Under the pieces are notes generated by a model, which was not told the DNA's origin, ran no database searches, and was given only the letters and a program-made list of their open reading frames with translations. From positions 1-64,000 of the forward strand of contig NBAY01000095.1 of the NCBI GenBank assembly GCA_002794775.1: DNA of 64,000 nucleotides. Reading direction: 5' to 3'. Origin of the DNA: Porodaedalea pini. Lineage: Eukaryota > Basidiomycota > Agaricomycetes > Hymenochaetales > Hymenochaetaceae. The position numbers and the translations under genes are program-made. This document shows positions 32,560-44,762 of this stretch, in pieces (positions within the stretch are counted from its first letter, which is position 1; each line of letters begins with the position of its first letter).

Positions 32560-33060
32560 CTGATCCTGCAACCAATCAAGCGCAGCGATAAACAGAGTAC
32601 CGTTGTTGGTGATGAGTTCAGGACACGCACTGTACCGACACAGTAATTCCTGAAAAATGAACTGCCCAATCATGTGACCAGTCTGCTTTCGCAACAGTTG
32701 GAACTCCAGGTAACTGGACAAGGAACATTGCACATGCACGATGTAGTGAAACCCTCCTGAAGTGGGCATGTGCTTCGTGTCAATGTGGATCTGGGCAAAC
32801 AACATTGGTACATCCAGTACCGATGGCAGAATCAATACTTTTGTAGTCTGGCACACCTGACAGATATGACAAGTACGCACAAAGTATTTGACGTCTTCCA
32901 AAATCGACAGCCACCAAAACCGATCCAGCAATCGAGCACGTACTGAGTACACTCCCTTGTGTCTGAGATCATCATGAGCCTGCTGCACCAGTGACCAGCA
33001 GCATTCTGGTTCAACAACCAACTGGGGATGCTCTTGTCGGGTCTTTCACCAAAGCCATCC
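32560..33060 (-). pseudogene. S1 integrase, N-terminal half
   Basis: The minus-strand zinc domain AHDDLRHKG ... RTCHICQ and first part of the DDE core (IHIDTKHMPTSGG; ELITNNGTLFIAALDWLQD) end abruptly at LTR E1. The second catalytic Asp position reads ITNNG (usual SDNG), so one acidic residue is lost. The missing second half is found in the opposite orientation at 51382-52127. Confidence 0.8.
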
Positions 33061-33343
33061 TGCTCACGAAGAATCCGGAGGTGTACCGGACAAATGAGGG
33101 GAAGCACTTCTCGTCGATCTCTGAGGGCTTCCTTCCATGTTTGAGGAGGTACCAAACCAACTCTAATTGCTTATCTCATGACATTACCAAATCTGAGGCT
33201 GGGAATCACTGCCCCTGAGGATCTGTGGCTGCACCAGACCCTTCTTCAATGTCGGTACTCAACACTGCTCCATAAAAAAATGCATATGCTGCGTTGATCC
33301 ACTCCTCATAATTGTCTTCCTCCTGTGGGTCCTCTGGCACGGC

Positions 33344-34945
33344 TCACCTTCTCGATAGCCCATCGGTACACGTAAATTCTGCAGCTGGTACATGGCGAAG
33401 TTTGAAGTTGAAAAGGAGAATTCCTGCAATCCACCAACTTATTGTGGCATTCAGCTGTAAATCCAGATTGTTAATCATCCCTTTGACGTACACTGCATCC
33501 ATCTCGACTACCAGGAACTTGATTCTGTAAATAAACAACCTTACTGCCCTCAATGCCCTAAACAACCCGAACAACTTGATCTTCAGCTGGGAGTACATTG
33601 CCTGTACCGAGTTCCAGTTGATCAACCTGAACTGATTAATCCTTCTCCTACCGTCCAGGTGATCCTGACCTAACATCCACCCTACTCCTATGATCGACGA
33701 ATCCACCGCTAAGATAACTGCCCTGTCTGACCCGTAGTCGATCGTGCACAGTGCTGGACAGTTGATAACTGCTTCCTTCAATGTGTCCATCAAATCCTGC
33801 TCTTCCAGTCCCCAATCGAATATGTTGTTTTTACACGTAAGATGGGTCAATGGTCTAGCTTTCTTTGCGAAGTCCTTAATAAACACCCTCAACACACCAA
33901 CTGTACTGAGAAATCCCTTTACTTCCATCACCGTTCGACATGGGGGCCAATCCCGCACCTTCTGAACCTTCAAATCATCTGGTTTCCGTCCTCGGTACAT
34001 GAGTTTATTCCCCAAGAATATCGCCGAATCGGTACACACCTGAAATTTCTTCCCAGAAAATGTACCGCCCACTTTCCTCATCCTCTGCAGCACTCGGTTC
34101 ATGTCACACAGGTGTTTGTAGATGAACCGGCAGATGCCTGGGTTCTCGGGAATCGTTTCGAACCCTCCATCGGTATGCTCATACCATGTAAACCCTCCTT
34201 GCATAATCACATCGTCCGCAAATGGCTGTGCCACCTTAGGAATCTCATCGCTGAGAATAAACATGACATCTCCATGGAGAATCTGCAGCGAGTTCGTATA
34301 TCCCATTAGTAATACCTTCAGTCGAAACATACCGAGTGGAGTCTGGAATGTTGTTAAGTCTCAGGACCGTTTGTCGAGCATCTGCTGGTCCAAAGCAACT
34401 GCGAGATCAAGTACTGTATAGCACGCATGCCCACTGCGCACGTCTACTAGCGTCTTGATGTCTGCCAGTACAGCCAAATCTCGAATGGTCACCCCGTTCA
34501 GATCCTGCAAGTCAATAACAAACTGTAAGGACACTCCGTCTTTCTTCACCACACAAAACCACCTTGACCGATACGAGGAGTTCAACAGCTCGATAACTCC
34601 AGTGGCAATCTTCTCCCTGAGTATATTTAGCATCTTTTTGAGTATCCCAGGGGGGATTGGTATGTTCTTCCGCACACACAGTACGTGCGCCACCGTTGGT
34701 ATGTGTACCAGATCAAAATATGTCGGGTCCAAGGTCCCTCTCTCCATTTCCAACCACGCAAATGCCCCTTCCTGCAACATGATCAGATTCACCACCAACT
34801 TCTTTTCTTCACCCCACAGAAATCTGCTGGGATCCAAATCCATTGCGTCCAGCCTTTCCTGCATAAACTTTTTTGTTGGTATGAATGGTACCAGTTTCAT
34901 TGGTAACTTTGGCATGTCTGCCAACAGGTCGGGATGTCACCTTCA
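33344..34945 (-). pseudogene. S1 reverse transcriptase and RNase H
   Basis: The fingers region 34361-34924 (NIPIPPGILKKML, SSYRSRWFCVVKKDG) precedes a stop, and the palm-to-RNase H frame 33344-34330 contains QPFADDVIMQG (FADD box), STVGVLRVFIKDFAKKARPL, LAVDSSIIGVGW, MDAVYVKGMINNLDLQLNATI and CTDGLSRR. It is the same clade as B1 and C1. 33061-33343 is the RNase H to integrase linker with stops. 34946-35417, between protease and RT, has many stops and no domain. Confidence 0.85.
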
Positions 34946-35417
34946 AACTATACGAAACTCCAGTAACACTCCCAGTATGGATGGACCTTCTGCACCACCC
35001 ACTTGTATGCCAAAACACTTCCTTCATCCTCTGTTGAATCCAACACCACCAAACCAAAAGTGTCTGAAGAAGCGTCCAAAGCAACAGTATAAGGAGATAA
35101 AAGAAAATTCAATCTCTGCGAATAAATAAACGGAGCTGGGGTATTCAAGGTAAAACTCGGGGAAACGTAACAGGAAATAGTTGAATCAGATTGATTTAAA
35201 ACCTTAGAAGACATTTGTTGAAAACTGTAAATGGGCTGAATGGATCGAGAATTAATTCTGGTCTGAGAAGGGGTTTGACGACGAGATAAATAATCGGGGT
35301 CATTAAAATGCAAAGATAAAACATCTGTACACGAGCTCAGTATGCATACTGACAGATCCACTCTGCGGCACATATCGCATACCATCAGATTCCACACATC
35401 TCGCTGGCACTGATGCG

Positions 35418-35805
35418 TCAGTTCCTCGACTTGTGAAAACCCGATTCTGGAGCGCGCCAGAACACCCGGATACCGGTTGACACCTTGCTCCTACAATTCC
35501 GATCTTGGGGATCCATGATGGTTATATGCTGATCACCTGACAAGAAATCCTTCATCTTGCATTCGGTAAGAGCGAAAAATGGTCGTCCCAGCAATACTTC
35601 GAACGGTGCCACTGAAACCACCTGAACCTGCAACTTTAAATCCACACCCGCTACCCTGAATCTGGCATCTTGGATCCTTCCCAACATTGACGACTTCCCT
35701 GCATCTGTGGCTTCGAGTGTCATCACGTGATCCAGATCCAAATGAATTCCCAACTTCTCTCACACATCTTCTCGAATGATACACACCACCGCCCCTTGAT
35801 CAAGT
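35418..35805 (-). pseudogene. S1 aspartic protease
   Basis: The AEAILDQGAVVCIIREDVWEK region continues past a stop at 35760 into GIHLDLDHVMTLE and VSVAPFEVLLGRPFF. The active-site triplet is D-Q-G (35793-35801) where retropepsins normally have D-S/T-G. The tail is folded like a retropepsin flap and C-terminal strand (LLGRPFF). Confidence 0.7.
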
Positions 35806-37794
35806 ATGGCTTCTGCTTTGACGGCATCCTCAATCAATACCTTAATTACGTGGATGGGAAGCACATCATGTGCCGCTGGCCCCAACTCCAAGAGTACTGG
35901 TGCCAACGACTCCGGTACCACTTGGTACTCTGTGACTTGGCTCGCTTCCTGGTTCGACTCGATGAGATTGATGTTACCAACTGCGTACTGCTTTGCTGTT
36001 GTTAATTCCTTCATCTGCTGCCTCATATACGAAGACAGAGCAAGGAGCTCCTGCTGCATCACCATTACCGCCAAGTCTAATGTCCTCAACAAAACCTTCT
36101 GAACTGTCGCCGGGTCCTCTATTGGAGCGATGTACCGGAACTGTGGCTGGTTTCTGCCCAAACTTGTTGTCGATTTACTTTCCTGGGGAATATTCAGGTT
36201 TCCTGCTGGCTTTGGTACGCTCAATTTTGCATTCGAGGTCATCGGTATGTTTGCTGGACCAGGTTTCGGTTGTACTGGTATCTCAACTCCATCGAACTTG
36301 GCTTTCTTTGCCACCAACACTTGCTTCTTTGCCTCGTTCAGCAACATCTCATACTGTGCCACCTCCAACTCTTTGTCTGACACTTCCTCCGCAATCTCCA
36401 CCATCATCGCTGGGCCTTCCAACACTTTGGTACCCATTGCTGTTGACATCGCCACTTCTATGAGGTTTACTGAGGCCATACTGGTCTCCTGACACAGCGA
36501 ATCTATCTTCTCCATCAAATTATTACCTACCGCTGTGCTTGGTATGAACCCTCCATTCAGTAGCATCACCTTCCCATTCCCATCCCTCACACATTTCCCT
36601 GCCTGGATATACTCTAGCACCTTTGGGCACGACCTAATGTAGTGGCTCGTGTCACCACAGAATGCACACCTGGGACTCCTCTGGGATGTCGTCACTGGCA
36701 GTGGTCTTTGCCCGAGGGACTGCACCTGCACCTGAATGTTCTTGACCACTTCCCACACCGTACCAATATCTACTTCTTCCGACTTCACCTTTGACTGATT
36801 CATCGGGTTGGGCGCTCGAGTCATTGGTACATCATCAAACACCATACCGGCCAGGATGTAGTTAGCATGCTTTATCACCAAGTCAATCGTATATGGTTTG
36901 CCTGGGGATGGGTCAGGCTCCTTTGTCTCTAGGTGTTGCTGCAACCTGTCCTTCAGTTTCCCTGTAAAGGCTTGAACGGATGCGTGTGCCACTTCCTCTG
37001 CTGAAACAATTGAGTTATGTTCCAGATACTTCGACCTCACCATGAACTCTCTCTTATACTCTCTGAGATCCTCCCTTGACTGTATTCCTTTACTCTTCCA
37101 ACCTTTGACGAGCCTGTCGAGATCTTCCTGGGTGAAGCACATGCCGGGTGCCAATGCCGGGTAAAACGATATAATTGCCTCCTTTGCTTTCATCCAATCG
37201 CTCGCTCCTGTACTGACACCATCAGCAGTATCCCACAGCTCAGCTACAGAACTCGAAGCATAATACTTCATGTACCAGATCTTTGCCGCGTCGTCTAAGT
37301 TGCAGTCAGTCATGATATATTTGATATCCTTGAAGTACTGAGGAAGGTCTAACAGGTTTTGTCCATCAAAGAAGGGAGCATCTCTAGCTCCGCGACGTGG
37401 AGGATGGTTTGACATGATTCTAACTGGGGGTACTGGCTGTACCGGTGCTACCATGGTCAATGTCCAGGGCCATGTAGCCTGTGTGTTAACTGAGTTTGAT
37501 GGAACTGACGATGTACTGACAGGCAAAGATGTCTGTCCCAGTACGGATGAACTGGGATCCGGTAGGATGAGCTGAGCGGTATTGTCTGGGTTGTCACTCT
37601 CGAGCTCGGTTAGCGGTGATGAGCCAGTCAAAGGGGCAGAGGGGGTCATCAATGGAACTGTGGATGAGCTGATTAATGAGAAGGGAGACTGTGCTCCGGA
37701 GTCAAATGACAAGTTAAGTTGTTCTAAGTCCAAATCAAGGTAACACTCTATGGACTCAGAATCCGAATCCGTAGCACACTCTTCGATACGGTAA
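35760..37794 (-). pseudogene. S1 gag, uninterrupted but 5'-truncated by LTR C
   Basis: A continuous frame of about 678 gag codons, the longest in the window. It has a Ser/Pro-rich N part, a capsid domain (ARDAPFFDGQNLLDLPQYF, EAIISFYPALAPGM, REYKREFMVRSKYL), a CCHC knuckle CAFCGDTSHYIRSC at about 36655, a Lys/Ala-rich helical linker and the pre-protease conserved region (QFRYIAPIEDPATVQKVL). The frame continues rightwards into LTR C with a start at 38000, but those residues are LTR, so the true gag start is lost at 37795. The lack of stops over 2 kb contrasts with its broken pol. Confidence 0.8.
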
Positions 37795-38364
37795 TGAGCA
37801 ACTGTGCATGCTGCGAGTGAAGTATGCTGCAGGTGGGACCCCAATTGCCTTGGACAAGGTGCAAGCATCTCCTTTAAGCAAGAGGGGCAACAGACAGACC
37901 AACTCCGGTACACAGAAGCGGCACAGAGGCACACCGAGTATGAAGAGGAATGCTCCGAATGTCTCTGCATTGGACCGGTGGTCGACTGAGAGTGACACAC
38001 CCTGTCCGAGTGGATTCTGAGCGTGATGAGGGTGAGGGGGGCTAGTCCGAAGCACGTTGTCAGTTTGTCTGAGTATAGTTCGGGAGGGTTCCGGATTATT
38101 GGTTCAGACTCAGTGTGGTCACACTCAATAAATCTGGTCCAAAGGGGAACTGCCCTTCTCTGTCTATGGGTGTCTTTCCTAAATACATATTGGGGCTACC
38201 GAGTCATAATCTACCAATCCCGAACCACACGCTCGGTCCTGCTGAGATACGGTCTTGTCACCCCGCATCCGAGTCAGGGGAGCAGATACTTCCTAGCAAG
38301 ATCGTGTATTTGTCTGCCTAGTCCTTTGGCCTCTTCTGATGTGCTTTAATCATCTGGACGCTCA
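37795..38364 (-). repeat. LTR C, left (3') copy, 570 bp
   Basis: TGAGCAACTG ... GGACGCTCA. Left flank GGTAA belongs to S1 gag; the right flank CCCCTGAGA is, on the minus strand, a short purine tract (TCTCAGGGGC) suitable as the primer for plus-strand synthesis. Most differences from the right copy are CpG transitions. Confidence 0.85.
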
Positions 38365-38778
38365 GCCCCTGAGACAACATGCTGGCCTTGTAGTCATGGA
38401 TTCAGGTCCAGACCCTTGTTCCCCACGTTTGGGGGTCCCAAGTCATCTCAGATGTTTGCTCGGGGGACGCTTTGGCGCTCGTCCCTTCAGAGTGTGTTTT
38501 CCTGGATGCCTGATTGGGGATGGATAATGGGGAGAGATGAGGGAGTAATGGATGCCGCTTCCGGGGGGGGAGTGCAGGCACATAGATATATCATACTGGA
38601 GACTTGGAGCATGTGTTCATCGGAGGGGGTGCGCTAGTGAGGGCACCCTCCGTACATCTCCCGGGGTCTTGAAATTGTGACCATCCTCGGTCACAGCTTT
38701 GGTTGGGGTTGTCCTATACAAGTTATGGGTGCCGGGGTGCATGACCGGGTGTGTGGGGCTGGGAGCCACCTAATGGTG

Positions 38779-39849
38779 TCAGTCCCTGTGGAAGGGGCTC
38801 AGGGACGCTTTCATGGTAGCTGTCTGTGTGCCCTGGGTACTATTTAGCTGGGTGTTGAGCTCATTGATCTTAGTGATGAGGTTCAGGATGGCATCCTCTC
38901 CTTCGGTGGCCTGGCGTTCTGCCTCCATTAGGCCCTTCTTGGCGACTGCCAAAAGGTCCAGGGCATGGTCTGCCTGGACTGTCTGCATTTGGACACGGTG
39001 GACCTCGGTGTCACATTGTAGTTCGGCCGCTGACACTCAGAGGTCGTGCTGTGCCGCTGTGTCGGTAATCAGGGTGAGCTGACGCTCGAGCTCGGTGACC
39101 CTGTTGGTGTCCTGTGTGCGATGGGATAGCATGTCGGCCTGGACATTGTCAAACTGTTGGATTTCTGCATTCTGAGCGAGGAGGGTCTGAATGTGTCCGG
39201 CAATATGGTGTTTGAGCATGGCTACCCAGTTGGCGAGATAGGTGTGCTCGGCCTCTCAGATCATGCATGTGAGTGCAACCGATGGGTGAAGGAAGGAGAG
39301 AGATAGTGCGATACTTGCTCAGAAGATGGCTCGAGCTATCTGTGCCACCTCCATTCCATTGGGCTGGGAAAACACCAGTGTCTGGGCTTGTTCCAGCTTG
39401 ATCTGATAGTTTGCAGTGTCCAGGTCACCAAAGTGGAGGTATTTGGTTCTGGCTGCAATAGTGAACTCGATGAAGTCTCCACTAGCAAGGGCAGGTAGGG
39501 TAGACAGGTGAGCCTGGTCTGCTGGAGATGCGTGGTCGAAGATCTGGCAGATCAGTAGGTCGTCATCGCCGTCCAGGTCGACAAACGAGAAGATAACCGA
39601 GCAGAGGTAGAGGCTGATTGTGAGGTCGCTGGAGAACCAGGGCTCTGGGGTAGTGAACCCGGAGTGGACCGTTCTATCATTCGGTTCGACTTCCTCGTTG
39701 GAGTTGGGTGCATTGGTGGGCTGGCACAGGAGGGTAGCATATCCTTCATCAACGAAGTCAGCGTTGTTGTTGGCCATTGTAGCAGATAGTCCGGGTTTGT
39801 CCTTTTCCTCCCCTTTTCTGAGGGAATTCATGGGTTTTTTAAATGTCAT
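38779..39849 (-). pseudogene. C1 accessory ORF after integrase, coiled-coil protein
   Basis: Three consecutive same-strand segments separated by stops: 39849-39319, 39219-39037 and 39036-38779. The likely start is ATG 39775-39777 (MANNNADFVDEGYATL). The first part is globular and acidic, with SPADQAHLSTLPALASG; the latter parts are strongly helical (VTELERQLTLITDTAAQ, NLITKINELNTQLNSTQ). Layout, helix content and the short LS-x2-PALA-x-G motif resemble the B1 ORF at 16470-17435. There is no signal peptide, membrane span or enzyme motif. Function unknown. Confidence 0.5.
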
Positions 39850-40266
39850 GGAAAATGGGAGGGCTCGGGCATGCTTGGTCTGGGCATTGTCATTGGTGCG
39901 AGCATCGGGTGCTGTGTGTTTTTCACTGGGCCTATATTATGAACCAGGTTGGTGGTTCGGGAGCATGTGTTTCGGTAGTATGGCTTGTTTGCAATTAGTC
40001 TTGTCAGGTATTTTTATTGGGGTTTCTTTGGTAGATGTTCTGGAAGGAAGTTTTGGTTTTCCTTCTGGCAATGGTCAGGGTCGGGGTTGAATTGAACGGT
40101 CCAGCAGTGGACAGTGTGGTTTTTGATCAGGCGGCTCAGTCGGGTGGCGGTGTGTGATTCTTTTGTTTCAGTGTCCTCTCGGTGAGGTTGTTTCAGTAGT
40201 GGTGAAGTCAAGCGGCTCCTTGGCAGGCGGCAGGTGAGGTAGAGTTTGAGCATTTTTCTGGCACCT

Positions 40267-40302
40267 CCCCCCCCCCCCCCCCCCCCTTTTTTTTTTTTTT
40301 TT
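40267..40302. repeat. C20-T16 homopolymer tract
   Basis: Twenty C followed by sixteen T; on C1's sense strand this is A16-G20, a long polypurine tract about 150 bp after the integrase stop. It could act as an internal polypurine tract or simply be slippage; length is unreliable in assemblies. Confidence 0.8.
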
Positions 40303-40449
40303 CAATCTCTGATCGGCTGAGATGGTGTGTGGCGGCGGTCCCTTTTGAGGGATCGACAGTTTAGAGTGTGTGCTTCTGATGGATCTATTTTGGCCCAGAT
40401 TGCTTCCGGATTGGCATGCTTGTTCTGGGTCATGAACTGGGGCAGATCT

Positions 40450-41690
40450 TTATTTGAGTTTGTTGAGTGTTGATGGTCCATGTGGGTATGCCGCTAGTCC
40501 GGTGTTGGTCAGGGCGGTGTCTGGTCCAATGATATATGACGGTTTGTCAGTTTGAGGGCTTAGTCCGGTAGTTCGGCGTTGGTTTCCAGTCAGGGTTTCT
40601 TGATTATGGCATGAAGCATCTGCTGGACTCCCTGGTGTTCTATCGAATGCTTCTGTTTCAGGCTGGGAATGTACCTGTTCCCGGTGGACCTTGTTCCATC
40701 CTACCTCAGAGCTATCTGATGTTTCCATTTTGGCACCTCCGGTCTCTTCTTCGTCCGACTCATCCGAGTTGCTTTCATCAGCAAGCTGGTTTAACGCCTC
40801 TTCTGGTTCCGAGGTGAAGAGCGTCGGTGGGATTTCGATCCGGGACCTCAGGTGGTATGGTATTACTCGTGCTGCGCCGAAGCGGGATTTCAGGATGGTT
40901 CCATCCATTTCAGCAAGCATGTATGATCCTCCCCGTGTTTGCCAAATGATGAAAAATGGACTGGAGTATTGTTCTTTTGTTTTCCCACTTAATTCCATCC
41001 TGGCTCGGGAGTTCCGGGCAACTACCAAGTCTCCCGTCTTGAATTTATGGTTGGTGATTGTTTGTCGGTATTTTTGCCTGAATTGTTTGATCCCGATTTC
41101 CCAAGAGGCAATTACCTCGTGGTGGTAGGCAGATAGGTCTAGCACTCGTCTTTTGAGTGCCTCTCCTCTTGCTGCCAGTAGTTCCAGAGTCGTCATTGGT
41201 CCTTCCAAGTCAGGTGAGATGTATGTGGCTTCTGCTAGGTCCATTGGGAGGATCGGTTCACAACCGTGTACCATGTAGTAGGGGGATCGGCCAGTTGTTT
41301 TGAGGGTGGTGATTCGTTCTGCCCAGAAGGTGTATGCTGCAACTGTGTGCCAGCGGGACTCCTCCCCCCGGCACATTTTCATGATGGCCTCCTGGACATC
41401 CCGGTGTCATCATTCTACCATTCCATTGGCTTGTGAGTTGTAGGGGGATATCCAAACATGTTCCACTCTGTATCGCTTCTTCAGTCGGTCCACTGCTGCA
41501 ATCATGCTTGGCCCATTGTCCAATACAATAGTAGGGATACCCCACCGGCATATGATTTCTTTGAACAGGAAAGTCATGATTGCGTTGGCATTTTCCAATT
41601 TGAGTAGTTTGAACTCGGGCCATGCTGTAAGAGAGCATCAGGCTTGGATAATGTATCGGTACCCGCCGGCTTGCGGCATGTGCATGATGT
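40450..41690 (-). pseudogene. C1 integrase
   Basis: 41690-41400 covers the DDE core middle (IIVLDNGPSMIAAVDRL; SPYNSQANGMVE with the Glu), broken by stops near 41407 and 41638. From 41382 a 310-codon open frame holds the C-terminal part: TTGRSPYYMVHGCEPILP, HHEVIASWEIGIKQFR, FKTGDLVVARNS and GGSYMLAEMDG, then a long acidic tail (ADESNSDESDEEETGG) without chromodomain. The zinc domain lies upstream near 41730-41890 (DDLRHKGFFS-like). Confidence 0.82.
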
Positions 41691-41892
41691 CAATGTGCGC
41701 CTGACTAAATAATGCAGCTGGTGTGGTGATTGTGGGCAGTATTCATAGGTATTTGTACTGCCAGTGTTGGCATTTGTGGCATGTTTTTAGATACCACTTG
41801 ATATCTTCATCCATGGCCAGCCACCAGAATTGGTCCCGTACTCGGGCTCAGACGGAGAAGAAGCCTTTATGTCTGAGATCATCGTGCATGCT

Positions 41893-43700
41893 TCAGATGA
41901 TCCGTTGCCACTTCTTGGGGTTCAGTACCTGTTGATGCATGCCTCCTTCTGTGTACTGCCATAATTGGTGATCCTGAACAAAGAATTTAGTGGCATTCCG
42001 TACAAACTGGTGTACTTGGCTCGCTGAGAGATGCTCTGGTGCCCTTGGTTCATTGGCTTCCAAAAACATATGGTAGCTTCCAAGGTGTTCTTCTTGGCTC
42101 TGGGTGTTTTGGGATCGCAGGATTGGTTCCTCATCCAAGATTGTTGGCATAGCTAGGCATAGGAGGAAACAATGAGCGTTGTCTATCCATTGCTCTCGTT
42201 CATCCTCATCTTCTTCCAGGGGGTCTTTTGGTGCTTGCCATCGACGGGACAGGCCATCAGGTCCTTTGTGAATGGTGGCCGAGACATGTGTCAGTTCAAA
42301 GGTGAACAGGAGGATCCCTGCGATCCATCAGTTGATGGTTGCATTTGGTTGCATGTCTGGGTTGTTGATCATCCCTTTTATGTATTTGGCATCCACCTCG
42401 ACAATCAGGTTGTTGTATCCGGCGATGAATATTTGGGCAGCCCGGAGTGCTCAAAAGAGCCCATATAGTTTGACCTTCGGTTGGGAGTAGTTTTGCTCAC
42501 GTTCATTCCATACCCCACTCATGAACCAGGAGACGAAGCATTCTTTGTTCGGCCCAAGTTGGATGATGATACACCCGTACCTGGTGTTAGAGGAGTCTAT
42601 GCATAGGATAATCGGTTGTCTGCATGCATAGTCCAAGGGTTTTATTGTTGGGGAGTTAACAACTGCTTCCTTCAGGTCATCCATTGCAGTTATCTGTGGT
42701 TGTCTGAAGTTGTACTCAATGCCTTTCCAAGTGAGTCGTACCAGTGGGTCCGCTCTTCTCGCAAAGTTCCGAATAAAGATATGGATGACCCCGACAGTGC
42801 CAAGGAACTGCCTGATTTCCAATACATTTAGGCATGCTGGCCAGTCTTTGATTTTTTGTACATGTCCGGTATCCAGAATCTGTCCTTCCATGGTGCAGAT
42901 GTGCCCGATGATCATGCCCGTGGGTTCGACCACGAACACTTTCTTTCCGGACAGTGTGAGGCTGACTACTCGGAGGCGTTGGATGACTCTGTTCACATCC
43001 TGAAGGTGTTCCCATACAAATCGTTGGATGTCCGGGTTTTCCGGGATTGTTTCATATCCCCTGTTGTCTAGCAGATACCACGTTGTTCCACCTTTGATCG
43101 GGATGTCGTCGATGAATGGGAGCATGACATGTGGGATCTCATCTTGGAGAATGAAGGTGACATTATTATGCATGATTTGTTGTGAGTTGGTGTAGCCCAT
43201 CGGGATTCTGGTTAATCGATACGTCCCGAGTGGTGACTGGAATGTAGTGAGGTCCCGAGACCGTTCGTCAATCATTCGCTGGTCAAATGCCCCGATTAGG
43301 TCCAAAGTAGTATAGATGGCTCGCCTGGCGAATGACTCCACCAAATGATCTACCATCGGTGGTACTGCCAGATCTTGGATGGACACAGCATTGAGGGGTT
43401 GCAGGTTGTGAACTAGTCGGAGTGACGTCTTGTCTTTCTTCATAATGCAGAACCATCAGGATCAGTAGGACGAGTTTGATGGTTCATAGATTCCACCTGC
43501 AATTTTGTCTTTGATGATGGAAACAACCTGATTGAAGATTGCCGGGGGAATCAGGATGTTTTTTGAGCTTCCACAGGATGTGTTCTACCGTTGGGATGAT
43601 TATTGGTGGGAAGTATTCAGAGTTCATCGACCCTTTCTCACTCTCTTCCCACGCAAAAGCTCCTTCCTGACATAGAATTAGTTCATACACAAGTGCTCAT
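41893..43700 (-). pseudogene. C1 reverse transcriptase and RNase H
   Basis: 42451-43443 is a 330-codon open frame: NLQPLNAVSIQD, YRLTRIPMGYTNSQQIM, LPFIDDIPIKGG (FIDD box), FLGTVGVIHIFIRNFARRADPL, LCIDSSNTRYGC, NYSQPKVKLYGLF. RNase H continues after a stop with VDAKYIKGMINNPDMQPN and KGPDGLSRR, then a Glu/Asp-rich linker. The N-terminal fingers (ECILWKLKKHPDSPG region, 43484-43690) are separated by stops and an apparent frame shift. 43697-44119 is the linker upstream (LPELPTHPPPFVPGMWFT), matching B1. Confidence 0.85.
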
Positions 43701-44231
43701 TCGGAGGGGGTGAGGAACCCTTCTGGGTCGACTTTTAGTTCATCATGCCTTTCCTGGGTGAACCACATGCCTGGTACGAATGGTGGGGGGTGTGTAGGCA
43801 ACTCTGGGAGGGTTGCCATTGGGTCCAGATGCACATGCCTGATAATTTGGTGGTGTTCCGGGAGCATAGTAGCTACTGGGAAGACTTGGTTGGCTACCTT
43901 TTTGTACACCAGACAGAGTGCGTCAGGTATTTTGGATGCAAGGATATTATGAGCAGCAAAGAAAAGAGAGCTGAGGGATGAGATTGGGGCTTTGGCTGGT
44001 GGTCTTGTTTTTGTTTTTGATTTCTTGGTTGTTTTGTTTTGGGTTTTTGAAAGTGTTTCGAAGTGTAACTCGATAAATAACAGATGCATCTTGACTCGGA
44101 TTTCTAGTTTGGTATCCACTGAGTGAGTATGATCTGGGGTTGTTCTATCATCCTCTCAATTGTTCGTCGAGCCCCGAACGGCTAAAAACCCAATGCCGCA
44201 TGGAGGGGTCCGGACGTCAGGGGTGGGTTGT

Positions 44232-44750
44232 TGTTAGGATCCCAAGTGCGCATTCTCCTTTTTCCCTTCTTTCATCATCTTCACCCTCTCCGACGTCCCT
44301 TCCCTCCCTACCCTCACCGGACTACATCCAATGTCACTCCTTCCGCTGATGTCACCCACTTATCAATCACGTGACCCTTGCACGTGGTCGTGGGTGATGT
44401 CGTCCGCTCATTAGTAAGAACATTCCATGACGTTCCATCACATTCCACTTCCCAGGAACGTCATCCTCTTTATAGTAGTTAGGTCTCACAAGTGCTGCAT
44501 ATATAGGTAGCTTGTTCACCTGTATTGTCCCTTACCCCAGCATTCTTGGAATCCACTACTACTTGCTCTTGACAACGTTGTCCATGACGCTTGCATGTTT
44601 GACTCCTCCCCTCTTCACTCCTGGGTCTGTGGGCGTGGTGGTCGCCTGAACGGCGCCTGCTATCATTCTCCCACGTCGCTTGACCTCTGCCCACATTGTA
44701 CATGGGCATGATGGTTAAGTGATTGTTGAGTACGTGGTCGTACTCTAACA
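44232..44750 (+). repeat. LTR F, 5' copy (519 bp)
   Basis: Identical in length to the 3' copy with no indel. About 24 single-base differences; every one is a transition explained by loss of a CpG on one strand or the other. It contains an internal CATTCCATGACGTTCCATCA motif. Confidence 0.93.
44500..44544 (+). promoter_or_regulatory. F1 TATA box and RNA 5'-end primer sequence
   Basis: TATATA at 44500-44505; ACCCCAGCATT at 44534-44544, 34 nt downstream, is the exact complement of the 11 nt at 44752-44762. Spacing is almost the same as in LTR A (33 nt). Confidence 0.75.
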
Positions 44751-44751
44751 T

Positions 44752-44762
44752 AATGCTGGGGT
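44752..44762 (+). promoter_or_regulatory. Self-priming primer-binding site of F1
   Basis: AATGCTGGGGT, separated from the LTR end by a single T exactly as in A2, and complementary over 11 nt to ACCCCAGCATT in R. Bases flanking both sites do not pair, so the match is limited to 11 nt. Confidence 0.75.

Noticed and set aside
35760..38000. A 746-codon open frame as a single host gene
   Set aside because: The first ~68 codons are LTR C sequence; the rest is truncated S1 gag. The fusion is an accident of the C1 insertion.
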